From Saccharopolyspora shandongensis (lineage in GTDB: Bacteria; Actinomycetota; Actinomycetes; Mycobacteriales; Pseudonocardiaceae): DNA of 64,000 nucleotides. The stretch's first letter is position 1; each line of letters opens with the position of its first letter. Positions 10,515-19,714 of this stretch are shown here, in pieces. The stretch covers positions 62,001 through 126,000 of the forward strand of contig NZ_FNOK01000006.1 of the NCBI RefSeq assembly GCF_900106995.1. The letters are read 5' to 3'. The notes under the pieces were generated by a model that saw nothing but the letters and a program-made list of their open reading frames with translations, ran no database searches and was not told the origin of the DNA. The translations under genes and the position numbers were made by a program.

Positions 10515-10698
10515 TTTCGCCTGAGCAACCGAAAAGGCCCGTGAGGAGGATCGAACGCCAGTAGCGACTGACCATCGGAAGGCTGGACGCGGAGTGGATC
10601 GGCGCAGGCGGCCGTGCGTTCGTCTAACTGCCGTCTGTCGAACATGAACGTCGGGCCCCGGCGCCCCGACTGCCCGTTTCGGCCGTTCATTTTCCCGT
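10515..10698. other. Intergenic stretch after rox
   Basis: No gene is seen. The sequence around 10640-10698 is pyrimidine-rich and lies just beyond the end of a Tn3 transposase relic, where an element end would be expected. No terminal repeat could be confirmed. Confidence 0.3.
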
Positions 10699-10827
10699 TC
10701 ACCTTCTGCCGGCGTTCAGGCTGGACTGGAGCAGGTGGAGAGCGAGCATGGCGGTCTCGGCGTGCTCCTTGTCCGGGCCAGTCAGGGCGCCGTCCTTGCC
10801 GTAGTGGAGCACGGTGTTCGCAGCCTG
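10699..10827 (-). pseudogene. Tn3-family transposase, C-terminal scrap
   Basis: The minus strand encodes AANTVLHYGKDGALTGPDKE followed by MLALHLLQSSL, the highly conserved near-C-terminal block of Tn3-family transposases (residues about 900-950 of 1000). The frame is then lost after 10717 and stops at 10699. Upstream homology ends at about 10827. This is a different copy and orientation from the transposase pieces at 3942 and 11680, so at least two Tn3-type elements have decayed here. Confidence 0.8.
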
Positions 10828-10936
10828 CGCGGCGCGGACTGTCAGGGACTGTGCCGGGGAAAGCCGCCTCCACATGGGTACTGCTGCCCTCCGGCGTTCT
10901 GAATCCCACCTAGGACCGCGACGCGCCCAGGCCAGG

Positions 10937-11679
10937 TCAGCCGACGAGTGCGGTGTCGAGCCAGTCGAAGGTGCGCTGGTGGAACAGGGAGAGCGCACCC
11001 TCGTGGCAGTGCTCGCCCGCGCCTTCGTCTTCGCGGAAGGAGATCAGCTCTTTCTGGCAGGTCAGCTCGTCGAGCAGACGCTGCGGCTGCCCCTTGAAGA
11101 ACTGGTCGTTCTCGGCTTCGAGCACGAGCGTCGCGCAGGTGATGCGGTCGGCGATGCCCGCCATCGTGTACGCCTCGGTCGCCTTGACCAGCTCGTTGAG
11201 GTCGGACACGCCGAAGGCCCCGTCGTGCACAACCCACCGCACCATGGTGTTCTGCGCCATCAACGCCTCCGGACCGCCGGGCGTCGAAGCGGCGCGGTCG
11301 GCGGTCGCGGCGATGACTGCGTGGAAGTCGTAGACGCCGTCGTACAGCACGCATGCGGCGATGCGGTGCTCGAAGGCTGCAGCCCTCGTGGTGAGGTAAC
11401 CGCCGAGACTCATGCCGATCAGTACGAGTCGCTCTGCGTCCGCCTCGGGCAGGGTGAGCGCGAAGTCGACGACCGGGGTGACCACGGCCTCCCAGTCCGG
11501 CCGGAAGTGCAGGCCCTGCTCGCGGACGGTGCTGCCCTGGCCGGGGCCGTCGAACGCGATGACGTTGTAGCCGCGCCGCAGCGCGCCTGCGGCCAGCGCG
11601 AGGTAGTCCTCCTCCAGCGTGGAGTCATACCCGCCGTGGAAGAGCACGGTCGGGCGCGGGGTGCCCGAATCGTCGACTG
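10937..11679 (-). pseudogene. Alpha/beta-hydrolase, 5'-truncated
   Basis: The catalytic domain is complete: TPRPTVLFHGGYDSTLEE opens the core, GMSLGGYL is the nucleophile elbow, ENDQFF carries the acid, and GEHCHEG the His. Family members with this core (esterase/2,6-dihydropseudooxynicotine-hydrolase-like) carry an extra N-terminal helical domain of about 120-150 residues, which is missing. The reading frame runs back without a start to about 11679. There it abuts, head to head, the restart of the Tn3 transposase. An internal ATG at 11647 could give a 237-residue stub, but it lacks part of the first strand. Probably non-functional. Confidence 0.7.
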
Positions 11680-13543
11680 CACAAGAAGGGCCGCGAGCGG
11701 CTGGAGGAGATCCAAGCCGCCAACCGCGCCGAGACCGAACGGCTCATCAACGTGCTCGGTGATGTTGTGGCTGCAGCTCGCGAAGCCACCGTGGCTGCAG
11801 ATCCCGACCCCGGCGCCGACGAGCCGGACCAAAACACCGAGGGAGTGGAGGAACGCACCGGTCGCCTGGTGCTGAAGACCCTGGCCGATGCTTGCGGGAT
11901 CGACGAGCTGGCCAGCGCGACGGAGGCGGTGTCGGCCTACCACGGCAACAACTACTTGCCGCTGCTGGAGCGGTTCTACCGCTCGCACCGGCCGGTGTTG
12001 TTCACCCTGGTCGATGCGATCGAATTGGAGGCGACCAGCGCGGACCGCAGCGTGCTGGACGCGGTGGAGTTCGTCCGTGCCAATCGCGATCGGCGCAGCG
12101 ACTGGATATCGGAGACGACCCCGGTCGAGGTGGATGGCCAGAACACCACTGTCAGCGTCGATGTGGACGCCTTCGCCAGCGACGCCTGGCGCAAGGTGCT
12201 GCGCGACCGGCAGCGGCCGGGGATGCTGGCCCGTCGGCACCTGGAGGTCTGCGTGTTCTCCTACTTGGCCGCCGAGCTGCGTTCCGGCGATATCGCGGTC
12301 GCCGGGTCGGATTCCTACGCCAACCTGCACGCGCAGCTCATGACCTGGGACGAGTGGCAGCCGCTGGCCGGGATTTCTGCGCCCAGGCCGGTATCCCGAT
12401 CGACGCGGCCGAGCTGGTGGCGCACTACCGGCACGAGCTGACCCGCACCGCCGCGACCGTGGACGCCGGGTATCCGGCGAACACCGACCTGGTGCTGGAC
12501 GGCGAGCGGCCGGTGCTCAACCGCCGCAAGGGAGCCGACCGGCGACCCTCGGCGATCACGCTGGAGGCGGCGGTCCACCAGCGGCTGACGGCTAGGTCGT
12601 GGCGGTGGATGGCTCGCAGGTGGACACCTGGGAGAACAACCCGCTCGCCGAGTCGCACATCCGCTACGGCGGGATCGCCATGCGCCACGTCGCCGATTCC
12701 TACATCGCCCTGTTCAGCCATTTCATCCCGTGCGGGGTGTGGGAGGCGGTCTACATCATCGAAGGACTGCTCAAGAACGACTCCGAGATCCAGCCCGACA
12801 CGATCCACACCGACACCCAAGGCCAGTCGCTGCCGGTGTTCGGGCTCGCGGCGTTGCTGGGCTTCGAGCTGCTCCCCAGGATCAGGAACTGGCACGACCT
12901 GATCTTCTACCGGCCCGATCCGCGCAACCGCTACCAGCACATCGATGTGCTGTTCGGCGACCACGCCATCGACTGGGACCTGATCGAGAAGCACTGGACC
13001 GACCTGCTGCGCACCGCGATCTCCATCCGCGAGGGCCGCGTGTCGTCGGTGACGCTACTGCGTCGGCTGGGCAACCACTCGCGCAAAAACCGGCTCTACC
13101 GGGCGTTTCGCGAGCTGGGCCGGGTGATCCGCACGGTGACGCTGCTGCGGTACCTGTCCGAGCCGGAGCTGCGCGAGCAGATCACCGCGATCACGAACAA
13201 GGCCGAGGCGTTCCACGGCTACTCGGAATGGCTGATGGTCGGTGGTCGGCTGATTGGCCACAACGACCCGGATCACCACGAGCTGGTGGTCAAGTTCAAC
13301 GAGCTGATGGCCAACTGCGCGATCTACTCGACCGCGCTGGACATCACCGACGCGGCGAACGCACTGGCCGCCGAGGGCCACGCGGTCGACAACGACGATC
13401 TGGCCACGATCACCCCGTACATCACGCACACCATCCGCCGGCTCGGTGACCTGGTGCTCGACCTTGACCCTCCCGACGCGGTACCGACCACACGGCTGGA
13501 TCTGGAGCCCCGCGCTCTGTTCCCCGGCGGCCCGGCCGCGTAA
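11680..13543 (+). pseudogene. tnpA: Tn3-family transposase, central and C-terminal part, degenerate
   Basis: Three reading frames carry continuous Tn3 transposase homology. The first, to about 12365, includes SAYHGNNYLPLLERFYRSHR. The second, about 12375-12590, includes DAGYPANTDLVL. The third, 12599-13543, includes ESHIRYGGIAMRH, LFSHFIPCGVWEAVYI and DTQGQS of the DDE catalytic domain. A frameshift near 12365 and an in-gene deletion of roughly 100 residues near 12595 break it; the deletion removes sequence around the first catalytic region. With the fragment at 3942-4334 it probably made one gene. The C-terminal block ANTVLHYGKDG is absent because the frame ends early. Confidence 0.85.
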
Positions 13544-13544
13544 C

Positions 13545-13584
13545 CCGGTGATCCGGCCCGAGCGTGCCTGGCCAGGATCACCGG
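13545..13584. terminator. Hairpin between convergent relics
   Basis: CCGGTGATCC (13545-13554) pairs with GGATCACCGG (13575-13584), with an inner GGCC pair. There is no T-tract, so it may be a terminator or a leftover inverted repeat. Confidence 0.45.
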
Positions 13585-13597
13585 ATGTCGCGCGTGG

Positions 13598-13822
13598 TCA
13601 GGGTGCGGTCATGTGCAGGAGGTGTTGGCGGGTCTGCTGGACGTCGCCGAGGGCTCGGTGCCTGCCGTCGTTGGGCAGCCAGCGGCGGGAGTGGGCGTGG
13701 TCGGAGCGAGGCAGCATGACGTCGGCCCAGTGTCCGAGGTCGGCCAGGCGGGTGCGGCGGATGCCGTGCCGGTGGCAGTCGGCGGTGATGACGCCGCGGT
13801 CGTAGTCGGCGTTGTTGGGGGT
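13598..13822 (-). pseudogene. DEDDh exonuclease-like C-terminal fragment
   Basis: About 75 residues resemble the second half of DnaQ-type 3'-5' exonucleases: NNADYDRGVITADCHRHG, then the closing motif HRALGDVQQT with the expected His and Asp. The N-terminal DxE motif is missing; the frame continues upstream without homology. It is probably a truncated gene left by the same rearrangements that broke the neighbouring transposase. The assignment rests on short motifs. Confidence 0.5.
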
Positions 13823-14002
13823 CGGCCAAGATACGACGGAAACCGGCAACCAGTGATCTTGAGTTGAACTTGCCGCAGGTGAGGTGCTGGGGCGGATCGG
13901 CGTCGGCTGCCCGACCAGGGACAGCGATGCGCAATCGCAGCCGGAGGCCCGATCTTGTGTCACCGTTCGCAGTGGACTTCTTCGCGTACCCGCTCAGATC
14001 GG

Positions 14003-14584
14003 TCAACGGCGCACCCGATAGCGCAGGTGAAGCACCCGGTTGCCCTGAATCACCACGTCAGGATCCTCCAACAGGTGCTGCGCGTGGACCGACCCGAAGT
14101 AGCGCTTGCCGGACCCGAACACCACGGGTACGACGTCCATGCGCACCTCGTCGATCAGGCCCGCGGCAAGCACCTGGCCACCGACGTCGCCAGCGGCGAC
14201 CTCGACCATGCGGTCACCCGCAAGCTCCTGCGCCTTGGCCACGGCTGCCTCGACGCCGTCGACGAAGTGAAACGGCGCCTCGGGGTCCCAGCCCTCGGGC
14301 TCCGGCCGGTGCGTCACGACGACCACGTGGTCGACCCCGCCCGGAGGCTTCCCGTCCCAGCCGTCCGTCATGTCGAAGACGTGGCGGCCGACGAGTGTCG
14401 CCCCGATCTGGTCCCAGTATGGCCGGGTGTAGTCGTAGGACGTCTGCGACACCTTCAGCTCTCCGCTTTCGTCCAACGGGACGTCTCCGCTGGACAACCA
14501 GGCGAACAGCGGTCCGGGCTGGTCATTCTCGTCCGCGACGAAGCCGTCCACCGACACCGAGCTGTACATGACCACCTTGCCCAC
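14003..14584 (-). CDS. Dihydrofolate-reductase-family protein (RibD C-terminal type)
   Basis: A 193-residue RibD/DHFR-fold reductase-like protein. The start MGKVVMYSSVSVDGFVAD and the conserved GATLVGRHVFDMTDGW and AAGDVGGQVLAAGLIDEV blocks (NADPH-binding loop and family core) are present. Such stand-alone proteins are widespread in actinobacteria, and most have no known substrate. A GTG at 14584 follows GAGGAGA at good spacing. It lies downstream of, and in the same direction as, the AraC-type regulator at 14651-15496 and may be co-transcribed with it. Confidence 0.85.
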   Translation of the reverse strand: MGKVVMYSSVSVDGFVADENDQPGPLFAWLSSGDVPLDESGELKVSQTSYDYTRPYWDQIGATLVGRHVFDMTDGWDGKPPGGVDHVVVVTHRPEPEGWDPEAPFHFVDGVEAAVAKAQELAGDRMVEVAAGDVGGQVLAAGLIDEVRMDVVPVVFGSGKRYFGSVHAQHLLEDPDVVIQGNRVLHLRYRVRR

Positions 14585-14650
14585 GGGGCTCTCCTCTGCT
14601 TTGGGGTGCCCCGAAATTAGCGTGTCGTGAGCTGTCGCTCTTGTAAGAAA

Positions 14651-15496
14651 TCAATCGGCCGGCAGCGGCCAGCCGTCCAGCGCGTGGCCGGGATGTTCGC
14701 GCAGGAACCGCCGCCGGACTTCGACGTACCGGGTCGGCGTGAGCCCGGTGAACGCCCGGAACTCGTGGCCGAAGTGGGCCTGGTCGAAGTAGCCTGCGCC
14801 ACCGGCGAGGTCGCCCCAGTCGATCGGCCCGGCGGGGTTGATCGCGAACACGGTGGCGGCGAAGCGGTAGGTGCGGGCCAGCCGCTTCGGCGTGACGCCG
14901 ATGAGCTCCTTGAACCGCTGCGCCAGATGAGTGCTGCTGACACCGGCTGCCACGCTCAGGTCGCCGATCGCCACCGCCCCGCTGGTCGCCGCGATGACGC
15001 TGCTCGTATGGCGGACCAGCCCTAGGCCGGCGGCCTCGCACAGCCGTCGCATCAGCTCCTCCTCGAGCAGCGTCAGCATCTCGTGCGGTCCGGGCGCCGT
15101 GGCCAGCCGGTCTCGCAGCTCAGCAATGGCGGGCCGGCCCCAAACCTGCTCTACGGTCACCGGCCGGTCACGCAGCTCGGCCGCGGGCATCGACAGGAAC
15201 GGCGCCAGCCCCCACGGCTTGAAGTGCACGCCGACGGACCGGGTCCGGAGTGGGTAGCCGAACTCCAACGCGCGGGTGGGCATGGTGACCACGCAGCCGT
15301 CGGCGTACTCGGCCGTCTCGATGTCGGTGCCGGCGCGGATGCGGAATGGCGCCCCGAGGTTGACGATGAGCAACGCCGCGGGCATCGGCGGCAGCGTCAG
15401 CCGGGCGTACGGCGGCGCACCCTCCAGGTAGTAAAGGTCGTCGATCAGCCCGTCCAGCGGCGGTCGCGGCACTCTGGACACGTACTCCACGCCCAC
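14651..15496 (-). CDS. AraC-family transcriptional regulator
   Basis: A 281-residue regulator. The N-terminal 150 residues form a sensing domain with the DUF6597-like start VPRPPLDGLIDDLYYLEGAPPY. The C-terminal 110 residues hold two helix-turn-helix units: SVAAGVSSTHLAQRFKELIG and the hallmark GYFDQAHFGHEFRAFTGLTPTRY. The GTG start at 15496 gives the full domain. It is 66 bases upstream of the DHFR-like gene and may control it. The 5' flank is directly next to the interrupted integrase gene. Confidence 0.88.
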   Translation of the reverse strand: MGVEYVSRVPRPPLDGLIDDLYYLEGAPPYARLTLPPMPAALLIVNLGAPFRIRAGTDIETAEYADGCVVTMPTRALEFGYPLRTRSVGVHFKPWGLAPFLSMPAAELRDRPVTVEQVWGRPAIAELRDRLATAPGPHEMLTLLEEELMRRLCEAAGLGLVRHTSSVIAATSGAVAIGDLSVAAGVSSTHLAQRFKELIGVTPKRLARTYRFAATVFAINPAGPIDWGDLAGGAGYFDQAHFGHEFRAFTGLTPTRYVEVRRRFLREHPGHALDGWPLPAD

Positions 15497-15552
15497 AGCA
15501 TCGCCGACGCCTCGCCAGCATCGCGTGCCGGGATGGTCCCAGCCGCGCTGCC

Positions 15553-15679
15553 GCCAGCATCGAGCCGACGCCGATCCTGGACGAGCGGGAGAAAAACGAC
15601 GACACCAAGGCCGTGTCCCGATCCCGGATCGACCGGCTGTGCCGGCGCCGGGACGTGCCGCTGCGGGAGAAGACGCTCT
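15553..15679 (+). pseudogene. Tyrosine integrase, left half, cut by Tn554-like element
   Basis: This short stretch reads REKNDDTKAVSRSRIDRLC and DVPLREKTL, the linker and first helix of the catalytic domain of actinobacterial integrases. It breaks off inside the codon pair Thr-Leu at the core CGCTCT. Removing the insertion joins it exactly in frame to 19715. The N-terminal core-binding domain is absent, so the target was already incomplete or has since been lost. Confidence 0.8.
15674..15679 (+). repeat. Left copy of the 6-bp core CGCTCT
   Basis: The same six bases recur at 19715-19720 (with one further shared A to the left). They lie immediately outside the terminal inverted repeats, as with the 6-bp core of Tn554. 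Confidence 0.75.
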
Positions 15680-15690
15680 TTATCTGTACC
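15680..15690 (+). repeat. Left terminal inverted repeat
   Basis: TTATCTGTACC is the inverted partner of 19704-19714 with one mismatch. Confidence 0.8.
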
Positions 15691-15706
15691 CGATCTTGAA
15701 GTGTCA

Positions 15707-15757
15707 GGTACGTCAGCCAAGGAAAGATCGTGTACCTCAATGGGTGCGTGGCTGACG
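15707..15757. repeat. Nested subterminal inverted repeats
   Basis: AGGTAC (15707-15712) pairs with GTACCT (15732-15737), and CGTCAGCCA (15711-15719) with TGGCTGACG (15749-15757). They lie between the left end and tnpA, where recombinase-binding or promoter-control sites would be expected. Confidence 0.55.
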
Positions 15758-15781
15758 CTCGGTCTTGACTCGTGTCCGTGA

Positions 15782-16909
15782 GTGGTCGATCTACTGTCCG
15801 TGCATTTCGAGGAGTCCGGGACGCGGGTCCGTCGGGTTCAGGGCAGCGGCGTTCGGCGAGAGACCTTCACCGTGATATCGAGCGATGGTCGGGTCGTAGA
15901 ACCCATCGACGACTACTTGGCCGCGTGTACTGACCGGGAACACTCGCCCAACACGATCCGTGCCCGAGCCTTCGATCTGCGGGCTTGGCTGGTGTTTCTG
16001 GATCTGCTGGGCGTCGGGCTGCTCGACGCCTCCCCGGAGCATGTGGACCAGTTCGCTGGATGGTTGCGCCGCCCTGTTCAGCCGGGGCGGTTGCGGACCG
16101 TGGAGGAGGCTGACCCTCCCGCTCGGGAGCCGTCCACTGTAAACAGAGCGCTGGACAGCGTGTGCATGTTCTACGAATTCCTGGCGCGTCGGGGTGTCGG
16201 TCTCTCAGCACACCTGGTTCGTTACCGACCAGCACGTTCCGGGGACTATGGCGGTTTTCTTGCCGGAATTGCCAGCGCCCCAGTCAAGGAACGGAAGACA
16301 CGGCTCAAGGAAGTCACGCGCCGACCAGCGACGCTGACGGATGACGAGGTCCAGGCCATCCTCGACGCGTGTGACCGACTGCGCGACCGATTGCTGATAG
16401 CCCTGATGTTCGAGACGGGCTGCCGGATCGGGCAAGCGCTGGGACTGCGTCACGAGGACATCAACACTGACCGATCTGCGATCACGTTGCGGCCACGGGA
16501 AAACAACGTCAACCGAGCCCGAGGGAAGAGCCGGGAGGCCAAACAGATCCCAGTCCGCCGGACGTTGCTCGATCTCTACACGGACTACCTGTTCGCGGAG
16601 TATGGCGAGCTCGGCAGCGACTACGTATTCGTGTCTTTGTGGAACGGCCCATACGGATCTCCCATGACGTACTGGGGCGTAATGAGCCTCGTCAAACGGC
16701 TGCGCAAGCGCACCGGGATTGACTTTCACCCCCATGTTTTCCGGCACACGCATGCGACTGCTTTGCTGCGAGCCGGCGTCCGCCTCGAGGTCGCCGCGGA
16801 ACTGCTCACGCACTCCTCGACGCGCACTACCGCCGACATCTACGCCCATCTGGACACGGACGACTTGGTCCAGGAATTGGAACGAGTCGGCTTCTGGGAG
16901 GCCCGGTGA
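15782..16909 (+). CDS. tnpA: Transposase A, tyrosine recombinase
   Basis: A 375-residue tyrosine recombinase. The core-binding domain (TDREHSPNTIRARAFDLRAW) covers about residues 45-130. The catalytic domain shows the first Arg in ETGCRIGQALGLRHEDI near 213, HxxR in FRHTHATALLRAG near 320, the second His in LLTHSSTRTT and the nucleophile Tyr in IYAH near 356. The length matches Tn554 TnpA (361 residues). A GTG start is used, with a weak ribosome site. The stop overlaps the tnpB start in a GTGA tetramer, so the two are translationally coupled. Confidence 0.88.
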   Translation: MVDLLSVHFEESGTRVRRVQGSGVRRETFTVISSDGRVVEPIDDYLAACTDREHSPNTIRARAFDLRAWLVFLDLLGVGLLDASPEHVDQFAGWLRRPVQPGRLRTVEEADPPAREPSTVNRALDSVCMFYEFLARRGVGLSAHLVRYRPARSGDYGGFLAGIASAPVKERKTRLKEVTRRPATLTDDEVQAILDACDRLRDRLLIALMFETGCRIGQALGLRHEDINTDRSAITLRPRENNVNRARGKSREAKQIPVRRTLLDLYTDYLFAEYGELGSDYVFVSLWNGPYGSPMTYWGVMSLVKRLRKRTGIDFHPHVFRHTHATALLRAGVRLEVAAELLTHSSTRTTADIYAHLDTDDLVQELERVGFWEAR

Positions 16910-19239
16910 GTACGAACCGAGCGGCGGCGATGCCGCTGCCGGCTGATCCGCGAGCTGCTGTGTTGTTGAGGGTACTGCGCCCTGAGTTCCGCGTGGAGCG
17001 GTTCGTACCGCCACCGGGACACTTCCTTGCCCCGATCTTGTGTCAGATCCCGACATGTCCCCGTGAGGACACCGCTAAAGGCATGTGTCTTCAGCACCGA
17101 CGGCGATGGCGAGCGGCTGGAGCACCGGACCCGGAGGTTTGGATGGCCGATTCCCGGAACTGGGTGATGGGCTGGAGCGCAGAGGTTGGCCCGTGCCGAG
17201 TTCCTCAGTGCCGTTACGCGGCAGGATTTGCCTTGTTGTGCGACGTGCATCGCACAGAGTGGATGTCGCCGATTCATCGTCGGAGGAAGACGGCCATCGA
17301 GGAGTTCATGTTTCTCGCGCGTCCGGCGGACCGTCCGGCCGTCGGCTGCTGTCGCTATCCGGATGGCTGCGTCTACCCGATCAGCAGCAATGACTTGTGC
17401 GAAGGACATCTCTATCGGTGGCAGCGGGTTGGCAAGCCAGCACTGGCCGACCTGCCCAGCGCGGTGCGCGACCGTGTCACTCCTGGATTCTCGGTCGATG
17501 GTTTGCCTCCGCTGCTGACCCTGGAGTTCCAGTACTTGTTGCAGGTTCGGACCGACGAGCGTGCCTCGCGGATCCTGCAGGCCACGTGGGGATGTGTGAC
17601 CCGACTCGCGCTGACCGAAGGCGTCAGCTCGCTGCGGGATCGCACACTGGACCAGTGGCGGGGACGCGCGAGCCAAGACCCCACAGTCCGCGGCCTGCTC
17701 GGCACCGCCCTACGCGCTCTCGCCGATCTTGACCGTCCAGAAGACGAGTACGAGGGTGATGTTTGGCGACCGGAACATCTCGGTTTCAGCATCGAAGAAC
17801 GCCGTGGTGTCAGCGCCCTGAACTTCACTGCGATCACGCAGGAATGGTTGCGGGACAAGGCCAAGCGCTGGACCAAGGTCAAGCTCGGGCACGGCGAGCT
17901 GCGAACTGTCCAAAGCCAGGTCGCTGTTTTCAAGTGCTTCTCGCGGTTCCTCGCCCATGCCTACTCGGATCGGCAGGACGACCCGACCGTGTTGGACCGG
18001 GCGGTGCTCGAAACCTATGTGGGCTGGCTCCACCGGCATGTGAATGACAACAAAGCGGGGCGGGGTCGCGGCAAGCCGTTCAGCGCGGAAACTCGCATCC
18101 GTCACCTGTCCACAATGGCGGACTTCTTCGCGTATTGGCACCGCTACGGCTGGGAACCCGCTCTTTCGCCGACGACTCGGATCTTCACCGACGACTACCC
18201 CAGACGTTCCGGCCTGAAAGCGAACTTCATCGACGAGTACTTGATGGAACAGATCGAGTCGGAGGAGAACCTGGCGCTACTCGAACCGGAGACGCGCACG
18301 ATGGTGCTGATCTGTCGTGACGAGGGATTGCGGATCGGCGAGGCGCTGACCTTGAAGACCGACTGCCTCAAGCAGACTCCGTCCGGCAGGTGGGCGCTGG
18401 TGCACTACAAGAGCAAGGACAAGAGCTTCCGGGCCATCCCGGCATCCCGGGTGGTTGTCGAAGCGATTCGCGAGCAGCACCAGCGGGTCTTGCGGCGATT
18501 CGACGATGGGTGCCCATGGCTGTTTCCCCGTGCTCAGATGAACCCGGATGGTCGGCATCACATGACCTACACGACCATCACACGCCGTTTCGACGCCTGG
18601 CTCAGCCGGATTCGGCTGGTCGACATCCATGGCCGTCCGGCAAGGGTGACCTGGCACCAATTCCGGCACACGCTTGGAACCCGCATGGCCAACGCGGGCG
18701 TGTCCGGGCGCACCATCCGAGAAGTGCTCGGCCATACCTCCTGGGAAATGCAGGAGCACTACTCCCGCATCAGCGACGAAACCCTGCGCCGCGAGTACGA
18801 GGAGAAATACGAGGTTCGGTTCAATCTCAAGGGTGAGGCCGTTCGGGTCCGCCGGGACAGCGATCTGTCCGCAGTCGAGTGGCTGGCTGAGAAGATCGGC
18901 CGACGCCTGCACGCGGTCGCCGGTGGCTGGTGCGGCCGACATATCGCCCGCCCCTGTCCCAAGACCGCCGCCGACGGCTGCTACGTCTGCGAGGACTTTC
19001 AGACCGATCAGAAGTTCCTCCCTATCCACGAAGACACCTTGCTCCGCGCGCGCGAACTCCAAGCCACCACCGAGGCGGCCGGTCGCACCCGCGCTGCTGA
19101 AACCAACGCCCGACTTGCCGACTCAGTCGAGCACCTGATCATCCGCATCACGGACGAGGAGAGCGACCTGCGCGCTCGCACCCCAGACGCCGACAAGCCC
19201 GATCACACCCGGACAGAAGGTGCCGCTGATGCCAGCTGA
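16906..19239 (+). CDS. tnpB: Transposase B, large tyrosine recombinase with zinc clusters
   Basis: A 777-residue recombinase, longer than Tn554 TnpB (630). The N-terminal 170 residues carry several Cys/His groups (CPREDTAKGMCLQHRRRW, CRVPQCRYAAGFALLCDVH, CCRYPDGCVYPISSNDLCEG), probably zinc fingers. The core-binding domain follows. The catalytic Arg is in DEGLRIGEALTLK, HxxR in WHQFRHTLGTRM, then LGHTSWEMQEHYSRI with the nucleophile Tyr. A C-terminal cysteine cluster (ARPCPKTAADGCYVCEDF) and a coiled-coil tail close it. It overlaps tnpA by four bases and runs into tnpC. Confidence 0.88.
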   Translation: MSTNRAAAMPLPADPRAAVLLRVLRPEFRVERFVPPPGHFLAPILCQIPTCPREDTAKGMCLQHRRRWRAAGAPDPEVWMADSRNWVMGWSAEVGPCRVPQCRYAAGFALLCDVHRTEWMSPIHRRRKTAIEEFMFLARPADRPAVGCCRYPDGCVYPISSNDLCEGHLYRWQRVGKPALADLPSAVRDRVTPGFSVDGLPPLLTLEFQYLLQVRTDERASRILQATWGCVTRLALTEGVSSLRDRTLDQWRGRASQDPTVRGLLGTALRALADLDRPEDEYEGDVWRPEHLGFSIEERRGVSALNFTAITQEWLRDKAKRWTKVKLGHGELRTVQSQVAVFKCFSRFLAHAYSDRQDDPTVLDRAVLETYVGWLHRHVNDNKAGRGRGKPFSAETRIRHLSTMADFFAYWHRYGWEPALSPTTRIFTDDYPRRSGLKANFIDEYLMEQIESEENLALLEPETRTMVLICRDEGLRIGEALTLKTDCLKQTPSGRWALVHYKSKDKSFRAIPASRVVVEAIREQHQRVLRRFDDGCPWLFPRAQMNPDGRHHMTYTTITRRFDAWLSRIRLVDIHGRPARVTWHQFRHTLGTRMANAGVSGRTIREVLGHTSWEMQEHYSRISDETLRREYEEKYEVRFNLKGEAVRVRRDSDLSAVEWLAEKIGRRLHAVAGGWCGRHIARPCPKTAADGCYVCEDFQTDQKFLPIHEDTLLRARELQATTEAAGRTRAAETNARLADSVEHLIIRITDEESDLRARTPDADKPDHTRTEGAADAS

Positions 19240-19714
19240 CAACTCGGCCCACCTCATCGAGTCAGCCCGGCAGCGTCGCCTTGACTGCATCGCGCGCGTC
19301 CATGCGGTCCTTGACGACCTGGAACATCACGGCGGCCGGGTCTCCGTCACTGCGGTCGCCACCCGAGCCGGGGTGTCCCGCACCTTCCTCTACGACGAGG
19401 GCCAGGCCGCCCTGCTGGAACGGCTGAAGAAGTTGGCCGCCAAACAACCGAGTTCGGGGCGCCCAGCGCTCCCAGGCGAGCAGCGTGTCAGCACCAAGTC
19501 CCACGAGGCCATCGTTCGAGCCCTGCGAACGGCCAACCAGAAGCTGTCCGAGGACAACAAGCGCCTACGCGACGAACTTGCCGTGGCTCTCGGACAACTC
19601 CGCGATCTCCGCCGAGTAACCCGGTCAACCGCCGACGCAGCCTCCTTGCCTGACAGTGTCAGCCACACGAATCACCAGCTCACAAACCATGATCGCGAAC
19701 AAAGGTCCAGATAA
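19229..19714 (+). CDS. tnpC: Transposition protein C (DUF6262-like)
   Basis: A 161-residue protein with an N-terminal helix-turn-helix (VSVTAVATRAGVSRTFLYDE, about 33-52) and a central coiled coil (RTANQKLSEDNKRLRDELAV). Tn554 TnpC (125 residues) has this build and influences transposition frequency and orientation. ATG at 19229 is preferred because CAGAAGG lies 8 bases upstream; GTG at 19220 is also possible. The stop codon TAA is also the last three bases of the element, overlapping the right inverted repeat. Confidence 0.82.
   Translation: MPADNSAHLIESARQRRLDCIARVHAVLDDLEHHGGRVSVTAVATRAGVSRTFLYDEGQAALLERLKKLAAKQPSSGRPALPGEQRVSTKSHEAIVRALRTANQKLSEDNKRLRDELAVALGQLRDLRRVTRSTADAASLPDSVSHTNHQLTNHDREQRSR
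19704..19714 (-). repeat. Right terminal inverted repeat
   Basis: GGTCCAGATAA is the inverse of the left end with one mismatch, and it contains the tnpC stop codon. Confidence 0.8.

Larger units (their letters stand above)
15680..19714 (+). mobile_element. Tn554-like transposon with three transposition genes
   Basis: A 4,035-bp element inserted in an integrase gene. Its ends are TTATCTGTACC (15680-15690) and, inverted, TTATCTGGACC (complement of 19704-19714), 10 of 11 identical. Each abuts a copy of CGCTCT. It holds tnpA, tnpB and tnpC in overlapping order, filling it completely: tnpC stops on the last three bases. The architecture (two tyrosine recombinases plus a small DNA-binding protein, 6-bp core, no conventional target duplication) is that of Tn554. 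No cargo is present. All genes are intact, so it may still move. Confidence 0.85.

Noticed and set aside
11419-12330. A 303-codon minus-strand frame opposite the transposase remnant
   Set aside because: Low-complexity shadow; plus-strand frames carry Tn3 homology.
13544-13584. The hairpin as a Tn3 terminal inverted repeat
   Set aside because: It is a local dyad of 10 bp; Tn3 ends are about 38 bp and no partner was found.
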